Notes: generated by a model from the letters alone, not told the origin. 64,000 bases of DNA from Bacteroidota bacterium (GCA_003153315.1 PLYA01000010.1:35474-99473); one strand, 5' to 3'; positions 33,168-42,868 are shown, counted from the stretch's first letter. Program-made: numbers and translations.

Positions 33168-34531
33168 AAATAAATTTTATTGAAGAATTACGCTGGCGTG
33201 GTTTACTACATGATAGCATGCCGGGTACAGAGGAACAATTAAATAAGGAACTTACCAGTGCTTACATTGGTTTCGACCCTACTGCTGATTCTTTGCATAT
33301 TGGAAGTCTTTCTCAAATAATGACCTTGCTACGTTTTCAAAAAGCAGGGCATAAACCTATTGCTTTGGTGGGCGGTGCTACCGGTATGGTTGGCGACCCA
33401 TCGGGTAAATCTGCTGAAAGAAATTTGCTGGACGAGAAAACCCTTACACATAATGTTGATTGCATAAAAAAACAGTTAGAAAAGTTTCTGGATTTTAATT
33501 GCGGAGCAAACAGCGCTGAGATTGTAAATAATTATGATTGGTTTAAGAATTATTCTTTCCTTGATTTTATACGCGATGCTGGAAAACACATTACCGTAAA
33601 CTATATGATGGCGAAAGACTCTGTGAAAAAACGTATAGAAGCAGAAGGAACCGGCATGTCGTTTACAGAGTTTAGTTACCAGCTTATTCAGGGTTTTGAT
33701 TTTTATCATTTATATAAAGAGAAGAATTGCCTGCTGCAAATGGGTGGTTCCGACCAATGGGGGAATATAACTACAGGCACTGAATTTATCAGACGTAAGG
33801 CAAGCGGACAAGCTTTTGCTTTAACCACGCAATTAATTACCAAATCCGATGGAAATAAATTTGGGAAAACAGAAACAGGTAATATATGGCTTGATGCAAG
33901 CAAAACCTCTCCTTATAAATTCTATCAGTTTTGGTTAAATGTAAGTGATGCCGATGCTAAAAATTACATACGCTATTTTACTTTATTCAGTAAAGAAGAA
34001 ATAGAAGCTTGGGAGGCAGCACACGATAAAGCTCCGCACGAACGCTTTTTGCAAAAAACTTTAGCTAAGGATATTACAATTAGAGTTCACTCCGAAGCAG
34101 ATTATAATGCAGCAGTAGAAGCTTCTGAAATTTTATTTAAAGGGACTACATCTGATTTGGAAAGACTAAATGAGGAAATGTTCTTGGAAATTTTTGAAGG
34201 TGTTTCTCAATTTGTAATTGCCAAGCATCTTTTAGAAAAAGGACTAGTTGATATTGTTGATTTATTAACTGCTCACACAACTATTTTCCCAAGCAAAGGA
34301 GAGGCAAGAAAAATGATTGAAGCTGGAGGAGTATATGTTAATAAGAAAAAACTTGACACATATCTTCCGCCATCTTCTGGACTTGTTGGTAGTCTGCTTA
34401 ATGGCTCCAATCCTTTTGGACGTAATCTTTTAACACCAATATTGATAAATACAAAAAACCTTCTTATTAACGATAAGTATATCCTTATCCAAAAAGGAAA
34501 GAAAAACTACTTCTTAATTAAAGCTGTTTAA
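33164..34531 (+). CDS. tyrS: Tyrosyl-tRNA synthetase
   Basis: 455 residues. Class I signature [14 protein letters not shown] at ~37-50 (HIGH variant HIGS), tyrosine-pocket residues in [13 protein letters not shown] and [35 protein letters not shown], and KMSKS variant KFGKTETGN at ~226. An S4 RNA-binding domain lies in the C-terminus ([20 protein letters not shown]). It charges tRNA-Tyr in the cytoplasm. The ATGA overlap with the glycosyltransferase gene is clear. The last ~60 residues are slightly longer than in E. coli TyrS, but the protein appears intact. Confidence 0.96.
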   Translation: MKINFIEELRWRGLLHDSMPGTEEQLNKELTSAYIGFDPTADSLHIGSLSQIMTLLRFQKAGHKPIALVGGATGMVGDPSGKSAERNLLDEKTLTHNVDCIKKQLEKFLDFNCGANSAEIVNNYDWFKNYSFLDFIRDAGKHITVNYMMAKDSVKKRIEAEGTGMSFTEFSYQLIQGFDFYHLYKEKNCLLQMGGSDQWGNITTGTEFIRRKASGQAFALTTQLITKSDGNKFGKTETGNIWLDASKTSPYKFYQFWLNVSDADAKNYIRYFTLFSKEEIEAWEAAHDKAPHERFLQKTLAKDITIRVHSEADYNAAVEASEILFKGTTSDLERLNEEMFLEIFEGVSQFVIAKHLLEKGLVDIVDLLTAHTTIFPSKGEARKMIEAGGVYVNKKKLDTYLPPSSGLVGSLLNGSNPFGRNLLTPILINTKNLLINDKYILIQKGKKNYFLIKAV

Positions 34532-35845
34532 TTACTTAGATACTTCCATTTTAATTTTCCGCCCCTTTATTTTTTCGTCTTTAATTGTACGAAGCAAGGA
34601 ATCTATTTTATTGCGTTTGATGGCGGCATAAGAAGAATGATCCAGTACCTCTATTAAACCTAATTCATCTTTTTGCAGTTTACCTTTTTGCAAAAGCATG
34701 CCCACAATATCCATTTTGTTAATCTTATCTTTTTTACCGGCACCGATATAGAGTGTACTCCAAGGCGGCATATCAGGGGCTTCATATCTGCCGGAAATTT
34801 TTTCTTCTTCTACATCTTCCGTTATAAAAGTGGGAATAGTTTCTTCCTCGGCTAAGATTAAATACGATGTACCTTTGGCATTCATGCGTGCAGTTCTCCC
34901 GTTGCGGTGTATAAAAGAATCTTCGGTAAGCGGTAATTGATAATGGATAACTGTTTCGATTTCGGGAATATCCAAGCCACGAGAAGCAAGATCGGTAGTA
35001 ACTAATATCCTATGACTTCCATTTCTAAATTTAATCAAAGCGCGTTCGCGGTCTTCCTGTTCCATGCGTCCGTGAAAGATATCGTGTGCCAACCCTTTCT
35101 TCTCCAGCATAAAGCTAATACGGTCAACCGCATCTCTATGATTACAAAACACAAGCGTTGCTTTAGCGCCTGTTTTATAGATCAAAGAAATCAACGTATC
35201 CAGTTTCTCCTTATTCTCTACACGCACATACTTCAGTTTCAATCCTTCCAACTTAGCCGGAACATCTGGCAAATAATTAATTTCAAAAGGATGCTTAACT
35301 CCTGTAAACGCAGGTATCTCCTTCATTTTAGTAGCTGAAGTAAGCGTATGTTTCTTTAAATGTTTCAATTGAGAAATGATGTACGACATATCATCCTGAA
35401 AACCGAACTCCAGGGCTTTGTCGAATTCATCTAACACCAATGCATGAATGTTCTTCGTATCAAAATTATTCAGTCGCATGTGGTAAGCTATTCTGCCGGG
35501 AGTGCCAACCAATAAAGTGGGAGGATGTTCTAAATTATTCTTTTCTATACGGGTAGCGTGCCCGCCATAGCAGCAATTAACTTTAAAGCCCGTGCTCATT
35601 TGTTTGAAGACCTGCTCTATTTGTAAAGATAATTCGCGAGAAGGAACTACAATTAAAGCCTGCACGCCTGCTTTATCTTTTTCGAAATGGCTTAAAAGAG
35701 GCAACAAAAAAGCCAATGTTTTACCCGAACCAGTAGGAGAAAGAATAAGTATATCATTGTGTTTTTTTGCTGCAGCCAAAGAATCTAACTGCATAGGATT
35801 TAAAGCTTCTATCTTTAAATTTTTAAGGGCCTGGTGTGTCGTCAT
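34532..35845 (-). CDS. DEAD-box ATP-dependent RNA helicase with DbpA-like C-terminus
   Basis: 437 residues from ATG 35845 (MTTHQALKNLKIEALNPMQ, Q motif). An upstream ATG at 35881 adds twelve hydrophobic, non-conserved residues and is rejected. Motifs: SPTGSGKTLAFLLPL (I), PSRELSLQIEQ (Ia), LVGTPGRIAYH (Ib), VLDEFDK (II, a DEFD variant of DEAD), SATK (III), TTDLASRGLDIPEIETVIHY (V) and IHRNGRTAR (VI). The last ~75 residues resemble the DbpA RNA-binding domain (STLYIGAGKKDKINKMDIVG), suggesting a ribosome-assembly role. Its stop directly abuts that of tyrS. Confidence 0.92.
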   Translation of the reverse strand: MTTHQALKNLKIEALNPMQLDSLAAAKKHNDILILSPTGSGKTLAFLLPLLSHFEKDKAGVQALIVVPSRELSLQIEQVFKQMSTGFKVNCCYGGHATRIEKNNLEHPPTLLVGTPGRIAYHMRLNNFDTKNIHALVLDEFDKALEFGFQDDMSYIISQLKHLKKHTLTSATKMKEIPAFTGVKHPFEINYLPDVPAKLEGLKLKYVRVENKEKLDTLISLIYKTGAKATLVFCNHRDAVDRISFMLEKKGLAHDIFHGRMEQEDRERALIKFRNGSHRILVTTDLASRGLDIPEIETVIHYQLPLTEDSFIHRNGRTARMNAKGTSYLILAEEETIPTFITEDVEEEKISGRYEAPDMPPWSTLYIGAGKKDKINKMDIVGMLLQKGKLQKDELGLIEVLDHSSYAAIKRNKIDSLLRTIKDEKIKGRKIKMEVSK

Positions 35846-35930
35846 AATAGGTTTTAAAAGTACGCTAAATAAAAACAACATAAGCTGCCATCATTTTACA
35901 ATAAAATAAGAAGTATTTTTAGACATTCTT

Positions 35931-36506
35931 ATGCCCAAAAAACTAAGCAATACTACCGATAAAATAATTTTAGGGATAGACCCGGGTACGGTTATTATGG
36001 GTTTTGGTTTGATACACATTAAAGGCAGTGAAATGAAGCTGATAGAACTGGATGTAATTAAACTGAATAATGAAGACGACCATACCTTACGCTTACAGAA
36101 AATATTTGCGGCTGTAACTGCCTTGGTAAAAAAACACAAGCCTGATGAGTTTGCTATTGAAGCGCCTTTCTTTGGGAAGAACGTACAGAGTATGCTTAAA
36201 CTTGGCAGAGCACAAGGCGTGGCCATGGCAGCAGCATTAAATTTTGATATTCCTATTTTTGAATACTCCCCTAAAAAGATAAAGCTAAGTATTACCGGCA
36301 ACGGTAACGCTGCCAAAGAACAGGTGGCAGCTATGCTGCAACAAATATTAAAGTTTACCAACAGCAATAAGTTTTTAGATGCTACCGATGCTTTGGCGGT
36401 TGCGGTTTGTCATCACTTTCAAAGTAAAGGACGTACGACTTCTACTAAAAAGATCTATAAAAACTGGGATGCTTTCTTAATTGATAATCCTGATAGGAAG
36501 GGATAA
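35931..36506 (+). CDS. ruvC: Holliday junction resolvase RuvC
   Basis: 191 residues. The catalytic acidic residues sit in IILGIDPGTVIMGFGLI (first Asp near 18), FAIEAPFFGKNVQS (Glu), and the C-terminal DATDALAVAVCHHF pair. EYSPKKIKLSITGNGNAAKE is also characteristic. It cleaves four-way junctions in recombination. The ruvA and ruvB genes are not in the window. A dispersed repeat begins about 20 nt downstream. Confidence 0.95.
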   Translation: MPKKLSNTTDKIILGIDPGTVIMGFGLIHIKGSEMKLIELDVIKLNNEDDHTLRLQKIFAAVTALVKKHKPDEFAIEAPFFGKNVQSMLKLGRAQGVAMAAALNFDIPIFEYSPKKIKLSITGNGNAAKEQVAAMLQQILKFTNSNKFLDATDALAVAVCHHFQSKGRTTSTKKIYKNWDAFLIDNPDRKG

Positions 36507-36524
36507 CAATATCTTTAGAAGCTG

Positions 36525-36925
36525 TTGAAAATTTTTAATGAATTTTTATCTTCATTTCTTTGCTTGCCCAAAGAAACGAAGCAAAGAAAGTGCACCACGA
36601 ACGCCAACCCAAAGCTTTTCTTGGCGCACAAACTGCCCCGCATCGCCCAGAAAACTTTTGGTTCGCTCCGTTCGTGGACGCCTGCCCCAGATATAGGTAA
36701 CCAACGTAATCTGAAAACCGTGCGCGAGCCTGACCGAACGCGGAGCAGAAATGCTTTAGCATTCAGCGAAACCAAAAAGAAATAATAACAATGAGCTAAT
36801 GGCATTGTGTGTGGCAGATCGTTTGGTCTTGAATACCTGCCGCACTTACTGGCTCAAAGATGCCCTTGCATCTTTGCCCTATTTCTTTTTCGTCAAGGAA
36901 AAAGAAAATATAAAGAATGTTTAAA
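36525..36925 (+). repeat. Dispersed intergenic repeat, family I, copy B
   Basis: About 400 nt with no credible gene. Blocks shared in order with 44.45-44.77 kb: ACCACGAAnGCCAACC, GTTCGCnCCnTTCGTGGACGCC, GACCnAACGCGGAGCAG, TGGCAGATCGTTTGGTCTTGA and TTTCTTTTTCGTCAAGGAAA. Hairpins include TTTCTTTGCTT pairing with AAGCAAAGAAA near the left end, CAAAGATGC with GCATCTTTG, and TTTCTTTTTC with GAAAAAGAAA at the right end. Frames here (36525-36785 and two on the minus strand) are by-products of the repeat. Confidence 0.8.
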
Positions 36926-36944
36926 ATAAAATTGAAGCGACTTT

Positions 36945-38429
36945 TTACTTCACCTCTCCCATTAATTTCTTAACGAGTGGAGAAGCCACAATTAAAAACA
37001 GTCCACAAACCAACGCATATATAGCCAGGTGTTTGTAGCCTTCCGTGTAGGATTGTAGTTTAACTAACAGCGTTGCATTGTTATCATCGGTCGACATTTC
37101 TGCACCGAAAATTCCTGCCGCGTATTGTCCGTATGCAGAAGCAAGAAACCAAAGTCCCATCATCATTCCGAACAAAGGTTTGGGCGATAGTTTGGTAATA
37201 ATAGACATACCAATAGGCCCCAAACACAACTCGCCAAAAGTGATGATTAGATAGGCGAGCGTAAATACATTTAAAGAAGTTAAGCCTTCGGCATCGGCAA
37301 AAAAGCGGGTGTAGTAGAACACATAAAATGCCAGCGCTAAAAACAAAAAGCCTATGCCAAATTTTATAACCGTATTGGGTTCTATCTTTCTTTTATACAT
37401 GCCCAGCCAAAGCAAACCTAATATGGGACTAAACACAATTACAAACAAGGAGTTGGCACTGTTATTAATAAAGTTAGGATCCATAGGGATGGATAACAAA
37501 CTGTGGTGCAAATTGTTTTCGGCAAAGAGGTTTAGCGAACCACCGCTTTGTTCGAAGAAGGCATTGAAGAACAGGTAAAACAATATGAAGATAAATGCCG
37601 CAATCAGTTTCTTTTGGTAGGTAATGTTGCCCACCTTATAGGTTTCATAAAAGAAATAAATCATGGCGAGCGGACCAATGGTATACATAAACATATCGGT
37701 ATAACTGGTATTCTTTACCATAATTAAAATAAAAGGAATGCTTAATAGCGAACCCACGTACACCGCAATTTCTCTTAGTCTGCGTTTAGGAACCGTGAGG
37801 TTTAGCAAAGGCGAATCACCGATTGGACCCAAGTGCTTTTTGGTAAACATAAACGTAACCAAGCCTATAACCATTACAATAGCAGAAGCTAAAAAGGCAT
37901 AACTCCATGAATGATATTTACCCAAATACACGCACAAAATACCACCGAAAAAAGCACCTATGTTTATTCCCGAATAAAACAAACTAAAACCTGCATCCCG
38001 TCTGCCATCGTTTTCGTGATAAAGCTCGCCAACCATTGAGGAGATATTAGGTTTAAAAAACCCGGTGCCAATAATAGAAAGCGTAATGCCCAGGTAAAAC
38101 AATTCGTTGGGCGAGATGGCAATTAATATGTTGCCCAATATCATAATAGTGCCGCCAAAGAAGAGCGATTTTTTAAAGCCCAAAACCTTATCGGCAAAAA
38201 TACCGCCTATAAACGTAAACGCATATACAAAGGCTTGTATGGCGCCGTACTTTAGGTTAGATTCTTTATCGGTAAAGTGCAGTTGGCCCACCATAAAAAT
38301 AGTGAGTATGCCACGCATGCCATAAAAGCAAAAGCGCTCCCACATTTCGGTAAGAAACAGCATCCATAATTGCTTAGGGTACTTGCCTTTAAAGTTTTGT
38401 ATTTCTTCTATGGTCAGTTGCTTCTCCAC
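36945..38429 (-). CDS. POT-family proton-coupled peptide transporter
   Basis: 494 residues with about twelve to fourteen membrane segments. The POT signatures are present: the N-terminal TEMWERFCFYGMRGIL with the ExxER-type motif, and FSLFYSGINIGAFFGGILCVYLG, the PTR2 motif. It imports di- or tripeptides with protons. Together with the DPP11-like peptidase at 7.6 kb it fits a peptide-using physiology. It appears monocistronic, with a dispersed repeat downstream and tRNA-Arg upstream on the same strand. Confidence 0.93.
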   Translation of the reverse strand: MEKQLTIEEIQNFKGKYPKQLWMLFLTEMWERFCFYGMRGILTIFMVGQLHFTDKESNLKYGAIQAFVYAFTFIGGIFADKVLGFKKSLFFGGTIMILGNILIAISPNELFYLGITLSIIGTGFFKPNISSMVGELYHENDGRRDAGFSLFYSGINIGAFFGGILCVYLGKYHSWSYAFLASAIVMVIGLVTFMFTKKHLGPIGDSPLLNLTVPKRRLREIAVYVGSLLSIPFILIMVKNTSYTDMFMYTIGPLAMIYFFYETYKVGNITYQKKLIAAFIFILFYLFFNAFFEQSGGSLNLFAENNLHHSLLSIPMDPNFINNSANSLFVIVFSPILGLLWLGMYKRKIEPNTVIKFGIGFLFLALAFYVFYYTRFFADAEGLTSLNVFTLAYLIITFGELCLGPIGMSIITKLSPKPLFGMMMGLWFLASAYGQYAAGIFGAEMSTDDNNATLLVKLQSYTEGYKHLAIYALVCGLFLIVASPLVKKLMGEVK

Positions 38430-38473
38430 TCGTAGTTCCTTTATAAAACAAAAATGCTGACAATAATTGCTAG

Positions 38474-38545
38474 TAGTCTCGATAGGAATCGAACCTATAT
38501 TTAGCGTTTAGGAAACGCTCGTTCTATCCATTGAACTACGAAACC
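38474..38545 (-). tRNA. tRNA-Arg (anticodon CCU)
   Basis: A 72-nt cloverleaf on the minus strand. The 7-bp acceptor stem GGTTTCG/CGAGACT has G-T pairs. The anticodon arm AGCGT-TTCCTAA-ACGCT has CCT as the central triplet. The T arm contains GGTTCGATTCC. CCA is not encoded. It marks the left border of the accessory region; no duplicated 3' end of this tRNA was found in the window. Confidence 0.92.
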
Positions 38546-38716
38546 AAATGTTTAAAGAACGATTTTTCAGGGTGTAAAGATAATTTTTCCTATCCTTAAA
38601 GCCAAAACTTTATCCTTTCAATAAACCCTTCCATTTTATAACTTTGATGAAATATACTTGATTAAAAAAAGTTGAATAGAAAAGAAATACATCCCCTTTT
38701 AAAAGATGCTATTACC

Positions 38717-38974
38717 TCAATTGATTGTACAAGTACTATTAGATGTGTTTAAAGCTGCATATTGTTTATAGGCTTTAGACTCAGTATTATAAATGGTAGT
38801 TACACTTGTTGCATGTGAGGAAATTGATCCACTTGGAATATTTGATTGATTGCTATATTGGTTGTATGAATAAAGTGTGGTTGTATTAGTTGATATACAG
38901 GTATAGGTGTAATTCTTTTTACAAGACGTTAATATGACCATAACTAAGATAATAATTACGTTTAACTTACTCAC
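38717..38974 (-). CDS. Small putative lipoprotein
   Basis: 85 residues starting with GTG. MSKLNVIIILVMVILTSCKK is a lipoprotein signal with the acylated Cys in LTSCKK, followed by a Ser/Thr/Asn-rich chain with three further Cys. Such short lipoproteins are common in Bacteroidota and functionally unknown. The start overlaps the end of a broken integrase reading frame (AAGTGAGT), so it may have been captured by decay of a mobile element. Expression is uncertain. Confidence 0.5.
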   Translation of the reverse strand: MSKLNVIIILVMVILTSCKKNYTYTCISTNTTTLYSYNQYSNQSNIPSGSISSHATSVTTIYNTESKAYKQYAALNTSNSTCTIN

Positions 38975-39518
38975 TTTAAGACATAAGAATAAGAAAAGCC
39001 AACAACCATATCAGTTAAATCAGTGAATTTTAAAATTTCTGCATCAATACCTTTCCACTGCATAGCATCTAAGAAAACCCTAAAATATCTTCCTACTTCT
39101 TTAATGGTTGCTTCTTTGCTTCTTTTCTTTTTTTCGCTTCATGTTCTGGTACATCAATATTCCTAAGATAAGCTTCATATAATGCCATACAGTCCGTTAA
39201 TAAAATTGGTGTTTCCTTTTCTTCAGATGATATTAAATCTTGATTTGCAAATTTTTGTTTGGGCAAAGCGATATTTACATTTGTTTGATATGAATTGCTT
39301 TCTAATAAGTTTTTAAATACATAAAGTTGTTCAATAGCTTTATCGACTGTTTTTGCTGATAAATTTTTACATTTGACTTTGCCCTTCTTGCAGGGCACGT
39401 AATTATATTGGGCACATAAATTCTTACTTGGTACACCAATTTATTACACTCACATTTTACTACAGAGTCATTTCTATAAAGTTTTTTACAACCTTTTGCG
39501 GTGCAGGCTAAGTAAAGT
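38975..39518 (-). pseudogene. Broken tyrosine-recombinase (integrase) gene, N-terminal and core-binding parts only
   Basis: Three minus-strand frames in sequence look like pieces of one phage-type integrase. 39518-39410 encodes a Cys-rich ribbon (KGCKKLYRNDSVVKCEC). 39400-39093 encodes NLSAKTVDKAIEQLYVFKNL through VPEHEAKKRK. After a frameshift near 39110, in an A-rich run, 39110-38975 encodes ATIKEVGRYFRVFLDAMQWK and AEILKFTDLTDMVVGFSYSY, a typical core-binding (SAM-like) domain. The catalytic domain with its R-H-R-Y residues is absent. The 39093-39398 frame, annotated alone, would be only a fragment. Confidence 0.65.
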
Positions 39519-39523
39519 GGTGA

Positions 39524-40413
39524 ATTTACGCTTTATTATCAGCTTTATTTGCAGCATTAACAGCTATTTTCGCTAAAATCGGCATAAAGAATGTAGATAC
39601 CGACTTAGCAACAGCCATAAGAACAGTTGTAGTTTTAATATTAGCATGGATAATTGCATTTGCCAGAGGCGGAATAAATTCCAAATATGAGGACATAATA
39701 AGTATTGGTTGGACTTTTTTTAGAACTATTTTAAATCAAATTAAGGCAGAAAATAAATCATTGATTAATGAGGTTAAGAGAAAAAAACTTCACTATTATA
39801 AATGTCAAATATGTAAAGATGCAACAATCAACGCTGAAACTAAGGCTAAATCTAAAGGAAAAGGGGCAAATAATTTGTTCAAAGAACTTTTAGAAGGCTA
39901 TGAACTTAAAGATAATGTTGTGGAGCCCTTTATAGCTCAATTAAACAATACGTATAAAGCACTAAACTTTGAAAAAACGAATGAGGTAGAGTATATCAAA
40001 AAAGAGCTTGATAAGCAGAATGAAGGCTTAAAAACCCTGAATCGTAAATATGTTTATGAAGGGCTTGACAAAGGAATGTATGAAGAGTTTAAAAAAGAAC
40101 ATCTTGACAAAATCCATGAATTAAATGGAAAACTTGAAAAGTTTGGCGGAAAAATATCTAACCTCGAAAAACACATTGATATTTCTTTAGACCTTGTCAA
40201 AAATATCAGTAAATACTGGGGATTTGACTCTCTTGAGATTAAAAAGAGGATTCAAGAAACGGTTTTTCCTGATGGATTAGTCATAGACATCAAAAATAGG
40301 GCATATCTAACCAAAAAAGTAAACTCTGTATTTGAACTAAGTAAAGAATTAACAAGGGTTCCAGAGGATGTAAACGAAAAACGGCAACCGATTTCTCTGT
40401 TGCCGTCATGTTC
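39524..40413 (+). pseudogene. Chimeric relic: DMT/EamA transporter fragment joined to serine-recombinase C-terminus
   Basis: One open frame runs from a TGA at 39521-39523 to 40456. Codons from 39527 encode YALLSALFAALTAIFAKIG and DTDLATAIRTVVVLILAWII, the first helices of an EamA/DMT transporter without an initiator. From about 39745 the frame becomes the C-terminal part of a large serine recombinase: zinc-ribbon remnant HYYKCQICKD, coiled-coil EYIKKELDKQNEGLKTLNRK and WGFDSLEIKKRIQETVFPDG. The recombinase catalytic domain is missing. Translation beyond 40413 runs into duplicated tRNA sequence and is meaningless. Neither half can be functional. Confidence 0.65.
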
Positions 40414-40458
40414 AGTAGCGAGAGGGAGAATTGAACTCCCGACCTCAGGGTTATGAAT
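40414..40458. repeat. Distal attachment-site copy (45-bp duplicate of the tRNA-Met 3' half)
   Basis: Identical over 45 bp, same orientation, to 44307-44351, which is the 3' half of the CAU tRNA gene including its T arm and anticodon. Only the tRNA 3' part is present here, as expected for the displaced target after integration into a tRNA gene. Confidence 0.9.
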
Positions 40459-40548
40459 ACCGTTACTCAATTAATAAGGCTAAATAAATCAATGTTTTCA
40501 ATAGTTCTAGGAATTTTAATTTGATGTTTTAGTCTAATTTTTAAATGA

Positions 40549-40571
40549 TTCCTCACTTGGTTTCCTCACTT
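40549..40571. repeat. Left pair of TTCCTCACTT decamers
   Basis: Two exact copies at 40549-40558 and 40562-40571, 91 nt inside the left attachment repeat. The same pair with identical spacing occurs at the other end of the element. Confidence 0.75.
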
Positions 40572-41668
40572 GAATTTAATGAGTTAAATTTTTCAAAAGT
40601 TTTTCCATTAAAAGTATAAACACCAAATCCGTCTGTCCCAAACCACAGTTTATTATTTTTGTCTTTGTAGATTGTCCAAATACCATCACTACCAAGTCCG
40701 TCTTTTGTTGTATAATTGGTTAAAGTTTTACCGTCAAACATCCAGACTCCTGCATCTATTGTTCCTATCCAAAGGTTCCCTTGTTTGTCGTCTGTAATTG
40801 TCCAAACACGAGCTAAAGTGCCTTCTTTGCTTACGAAGGTTTTTATGAATTCAGGGTTTCCCAGTTTCTTTTCTTTTGTAAAGTTGGTTACTGTTTTTCC
40901 ATCATAGTTTAACAAACCGTAACCGTTGTTACCTATCCAAATAGTTCCGTTTTTGTCTTCAAAAATTGAACGAACTGGAGCACCTAATTCTTTATTGTCA
41001 AGCCAAGTGTATGTTTTCCCATCGTATTTACATACACCTGCTGTGCAAGTTCCGAACCATAAATTACCTTTTCTATCTTTATATGTGCAATAAATGTCAT
41101 AATGAAAGCGTGAATTATTATCATTCATAATAGGTGACGTGTGTGGTAATTGAATTTTTACAAGTGATTTCCCATTGTAGTAATGTTCAACCAACAATTC
41201 ATCATTTAGATAGTTATAATTCATTGTTTGAAAAGCATTTGTATCGGCTTGTATTGTTTTAAATTCTTTGCTGTCAAAATAACAAATGCCTTCCCTTGTT
41301 TTGAACCACATTTTTCCATCTTTGCCTTCCAGAACGTTCCAAACAAAATTACTACAAAGTCCGTGTTTGTCTGTAAATTGTACGATTGCTTTTCCATCAT
41401 ATTTGAACACCCCTTCTCCATTAGTAGCAAACCAAAAATTGTTTTTAGAGTCCTGAAAAATGCAACGGGTATCATCGTCTATTTCAGAAACCGTGTCACC
41501 TACAATTGCATTGATAGTCTGCTCTAATTTGCTTTCAACTGATTTTTGATTTTCTCCATTACAAGAAGTGAAAAAAGCTAATAATAATGGCATGTAGTAG
41601 ATTAAGTTTTTCAACTTAGTTTTGCAAGGTAGAAGCAATCCCTTTCTTTTATATTGAAAATGTATCAT
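40553..41668 (-). CDS. Two-component-regulator-propeller lipoprotein
   Basis: 371 residues from ATG 41668. A TTG at 41614 or ATG at 41593 would give a more standard signal peptide before the lipobox LAFFTSCNG. The body is a beta-propeller of Reg_prop-type repeats with recurring GNLWFGT/KLWFGT-type blades and YDGKTxTNFT linkers (NNFWFATNGEGVFKYDGKAI, GTIWIGNNGYGLLNYDGKTV, KLWFGTDGFGVYTFNGKTF). Such propellers usually form the sensor half of hybrid histidine kinases. Here the protein is a stand-alone lipoprotein close to a truncated kinase and a LytTR regulator, so it may be the sensor part of the same lost system. The stop overlaps the decamer repeat region. Confidence 0.75.
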   Translation of the reverse strand: MIHFQYKRKGLLLPCKTKLKNLIYYMPLLLAFFTSCNGENQKSVESKLEQTINAIVGDTVSEIDDDTRCIFQDSKNNFWFATNGEGVFKYDGKAIVQFTDKHGLCSNFVWNVLEGKDGKMWFKTREGICYFDSKEFKTIQADTNAFQTMNYNYLNDELLVEHYYNGKSLVKIQLPHTSPIMNDNNSRFHYDIYCTYKDRKGNLWFGTCTAGVCKYDGKTYTWLDNKELGAPVRSIFEDKNGTIWIGNNGYGLLNYDGKTVTNFTKEKKLGNPEFIKTFVSKEGTLARVWTITDDKQGNLWIGTIDAGVWMFDGKTLTNYTTKDGLGSDGIWTIYKDKNNKLWFGTDGFGVYTFNGKTFEKFNSLNSSEETK

Positions 41669-41812
41669 CCTATTAATAATTTTTACTCTTTAATTGCCTT
41701 TTAGACTTTTTATGCCCCAACTTTACTGCCTTATTGAAAAAATGCTTCGCCCACCTATTAGTGGAATATTATGCAGAAGCATGTGAACAAAAGGTGATTA
41801 GAGTAAGCTTAG

Positions 41813-42148
41813 ATGAATTTGAAATTAGAAGACCAGACTGAGGGAGATACCGCTAATTTAATGATAGCACCCATGTTGTTTATCCCTTTTATAGAGAATG
41901 CTTTTAAACATACTGAAAACAAAATGCTAGATAATGCCATAAACATTAAGATTCTTATTACTAAAGAGATGATTATATTTGATTGTGAAAATAAGTTTAG
42001 TGAAGATATAAAGGGTAAGTCAGACCAAAACGGATTAGGAAATGAGCTTATTGAAAAACGCTTGAAATTGTTGTACCCCAATAAACATTCATTAGAAGTA
42101 TCAACTCTTAATAAAACATATAAAGTAAAACTTACCATAACTCAATAA
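41813..42148 (+). pseudogene. Truncated LytS/YehU-type histidine kinase (ATPase domain only)
   Basis: 111 residues matching only the C-terminal ATP-binding part of His_kinase-type (LytS-like) sensors: IAPMLFIPFIENAFKHTENK (N box) at ~20-40, then GLGNELIEKRLKLLYPNKHS (G box) at ~78-97. The phospho-acceptor His region and any sensor or membrane segments are missing. The ~140 bp upstream keeps no readable kinase sequence. Its stop overlaps the regulator start (TAATG), the normal arrangement for an intact kinase-regulator pair. It cannot autophosphorylate as it stands. Confidence 0.75.
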
Positions 42149-42840
42149 TGCTTATTAGTTGCATCATAGTAGAAGATGAGCCTTTAGCAATGAAAAGAAC
42201 AAAGAGCTATGTGTTAAAGCTTCCTTTTCTAAATCTGCTTTCAACATTCAATAATGGAATGGATGCACTTGTATATTTAAAATCAAATAAAGTAGATTTA
42301 ATATTCCTAGACATTAACATGGGGGAAATGTCGGGAATCCAATTATTGGAAGCTGGAAAAATAAAAAGTCATGTTATTATAATTACAGCTTATCAAGAGT
42401 ATGCCTTAAAAGGTTATGAATTGAGTGTAACAGACTATTTGATGAAGCCTTATACATTTGAACGTTTTGTTCAAGCCGTTGAACGTGTTCAAGGTAATCT
42501 ATCGAAAGAAGAAGCCACAAATGATAAGGATTTTATTTTCGTCAAAACAGAATATCGTTTAGAAAAGGTGCTTTTAAATGAAATACTTTATATCGAAGGG
42601 ATGGGGGATTATAGGCGAATCCATACTACCGACAAACGAATTATGACACTTCAAACCTTTAAAGAATTTGAACAGCAAATACCCCAAAATATTATATGTA
42701 GAGTTCATAAATCTTACATGGTTTCTTTAAACAAAATTGATTCTGTTGAAAGAGACCGCATTAAAATTAAGGATACAATAATTCCAATTTCTGAAACATA
42801 CAAAAAACCTTTCTTTGAATTAATTCATCATAATTCGTAG
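42148..42840 (+). CDS. LytTR-family DNA-binding response regulator
   Basis: 230 residues. The receiver domain has acidic EDEP at 10-12, phospho-acceptor Asp 55 (DLIFLDINMGEMSG), T in IIITAYQEYAL and Lys in DYLMKPYTFERF. The C-terminal LytTR domain covers ~135-228 (DFIFVKTEYRLEKVLLNEIL, YIEGMGDYRRIHT, RVHKSYMVSLNKIDSVE). It is intact and translationally coupled to a kinase remnant that lacks its His region. It is thus an orphan regulator unless another kinase feeds it. Targets are unknown; the adjacent T9SS-type gene or propeller lipoprotein are possible. Confidence 0.9.
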   Translation: MLISCIIVEDEPLAMKRTKSYVLKLPFLNLLSTFNNGMDALVYLKSNKVDLIFLDINMGEMSGIQLLEAGKIKSHVIIITAYQEYALKGYELSVTDYLMKPYTFERFVQAVERVQGNLSKEEATNDKDFIFVKTEYRLEKVLLNEILYIEGMGDYRRIHTTDKRIMTLQTFKEFEQQIPQNIICRVHKSYMVSLNKIDSVERDRIKIKDTIIPISETYKKPFFELIHHNS

Positions 42841-42868
42841 TCCAATATGAGACAAAATGAAAGTTAAA

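Noticed and set aside
36515..36805. Three overlapping frames of 75-96 residues
   Set aside because: They read through the family I repeat in different frames and strands; their residues derive from the repeat blocks.
40414..40456. C-terminal GRIELPTSGL of the plus-strand frame
   Set aside because: This is translation of the duplicated tRNA-Met 3' half, not protein-coding sequence.
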